From positions 23,640,913 to 23,704,912 of the forward strand of contig NC_046677.1 of assembly GCF_003369915.1 (NCBI RefSeq): a stretch of DNA of 64,000 nt, written 5' to 3'. Source of the DNA: Drosophila miranda (lineage: Eukaryota > Arthropoda > Insecta > Diptera > Drosophilidae). Every line of letters begins with the position of its first letter. Position 1 is the stretch's first letter. A program made the translations under genes and the position numbers. This document shows positions 63,401 to 64,000 of the stretch, piece after piece. Below the pieces are notes generated by a model, which saw nothing but the letters and a program-made list of their open reading frames with translations, made no database searches and was not told where the DNA came from.

Positions 63401-64000
63401 TCAAACATTGCACATAAATATTAGCCACTGCCGCACTTTTCCTTCGACGAGCTGCCTTTTTGTCGCCATTTTGCCTTTTCTTCGCCCCCACCCTTGATCA
63501 AACACATTATTTTTCATTAAAACACATTTTTTTTGCAGTAAAACACTGGTTTTTTTACACCAAACTTCACTACACTTCTGCGCTTCATTTTACCCATTGA
63601 ATTTTTCACTATTTTCCGGATTTTTCCGGATTGAAACGCGGGGCTGACTTGCGAACGCGCGCTTTGACCGGTGAAAAAATGTAAGTGAGAGCGGCAACAA
63701 TGCGTTTATTCTATGCTCTCCTTCTCCTTCGCCTCTTCCTAATTGCTCTCTCACCCACTCACTCTGTTGAGCTTCTTCTGCTAAACGCTTATGTCTGCTC
63801 CTTGTCTTCTCCTTCTGCTACTACAAAGAGAGATCAATTAATTTACATATGTATCTAAATTAAGTTATTTTACCATGCGCTGCACATACATACACCGCGG
63901 ACCACTTTGCATAATTTAATCATAAACAAAAGTACGCAAAGAGTGTGTGGGAGAGAGAGCAAATCGAAGGAGGAGAAGGAGAGCATAGAACGAAGGCATT
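63401..64000 (+). promoter_or_regulatory. Possible 5' exon and promoter of the next gene
   Basis: A stretch rich in TTTTC and short GC words (63560-63680) ends at a very strong donor, AAAAAT|GTAAGTGAG (63681). This could be an untranslated first exon on the + strand, with the gene body beyond the window. GAGAGAG tracts follow near 63820-63835 and 63950-63960. No coding sequence can be assigned. Confidence 0.3.

Overview
This is nuclear DNA from a fruit fly of the genus Drosophila. The evidence is the gene content (the Bark/Anakonda junction protein and the two Sloppy-paired forkhead genes), the short 55-80 bp introns, and intergenic DNA full of CA, GA and CAG microsatellites. The microsatellite density and protein divergence suggest a species other than D. 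melanogaster, possibly of the obscura group; that is inference, not shown. Gene order (bark, a low-complexity nuclear-type protein, a C2H2 zinc-finger gene, slp1, slp2) fits what I recall of polytene region 24C on arm 2L.

Layout. 1-6.2 kb: the last nine coding exons and 3' UTR of bark (+ strand, 5' end cut off by the window). 6.2-8.7 kb: intergenic, with a cluster of housekeeping-type promoter motifs (DRE, Motif 1, CRE). 8.7-16.9 kb: a + strand gene with a long 5' leader region, a four-exon CDS (12.43-14.10 kb) and an A-rich 3' UTR of about 2.8 kb. 16.9-19.75 kb: a four-exon C2H2 zinc-finger gene on the - strand, whose poly(A) signal lies about 35 bp from that of its convergent neighbour. 19.72-20.18 kb: a young tandem duplication of the 5' end of the zinc-finger gene. 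20.2-21.7 kb: a - strand gene with the layout of R2D2, the Dicer-2 partner in siRNA loading; its second dsRNA-binding domain is degraded, and it carries a block shared with the zinc-finger gene. 21.75-22.45 kb: a broken coding-like stretch. 24.06-24.30 kb: one possible small protein. 24.3-34.5 kb: non-coding DNA upstream of slp1. 34.5-36.1 kb: slp1 with a clear TATA/initiator promoter. 36.1-47.5 kb: the slp1-slp2 interval. 47.5-49.9 kb: slp2. 49.9-64 kb: non-coding DNA with tandem repeats, a short transposon-like remnant, and at the far right a possible 5' exon of the next gene.

Function. slp1 and slp2 are paired, intronless segmentation repressors; both carry an eh1 Groucho-binding motif and a forkhead domain, and the large non-coding blocks around them presumably hold their enhancers. 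The most novel part is 19.7-22.5 kb, where a promoter duplication, an R2D2-like gene and a chimeric sequence block lie together. I consider this a lineage-specific siRNA-pathway paralogue and the best candidate in the window for something undescribed.
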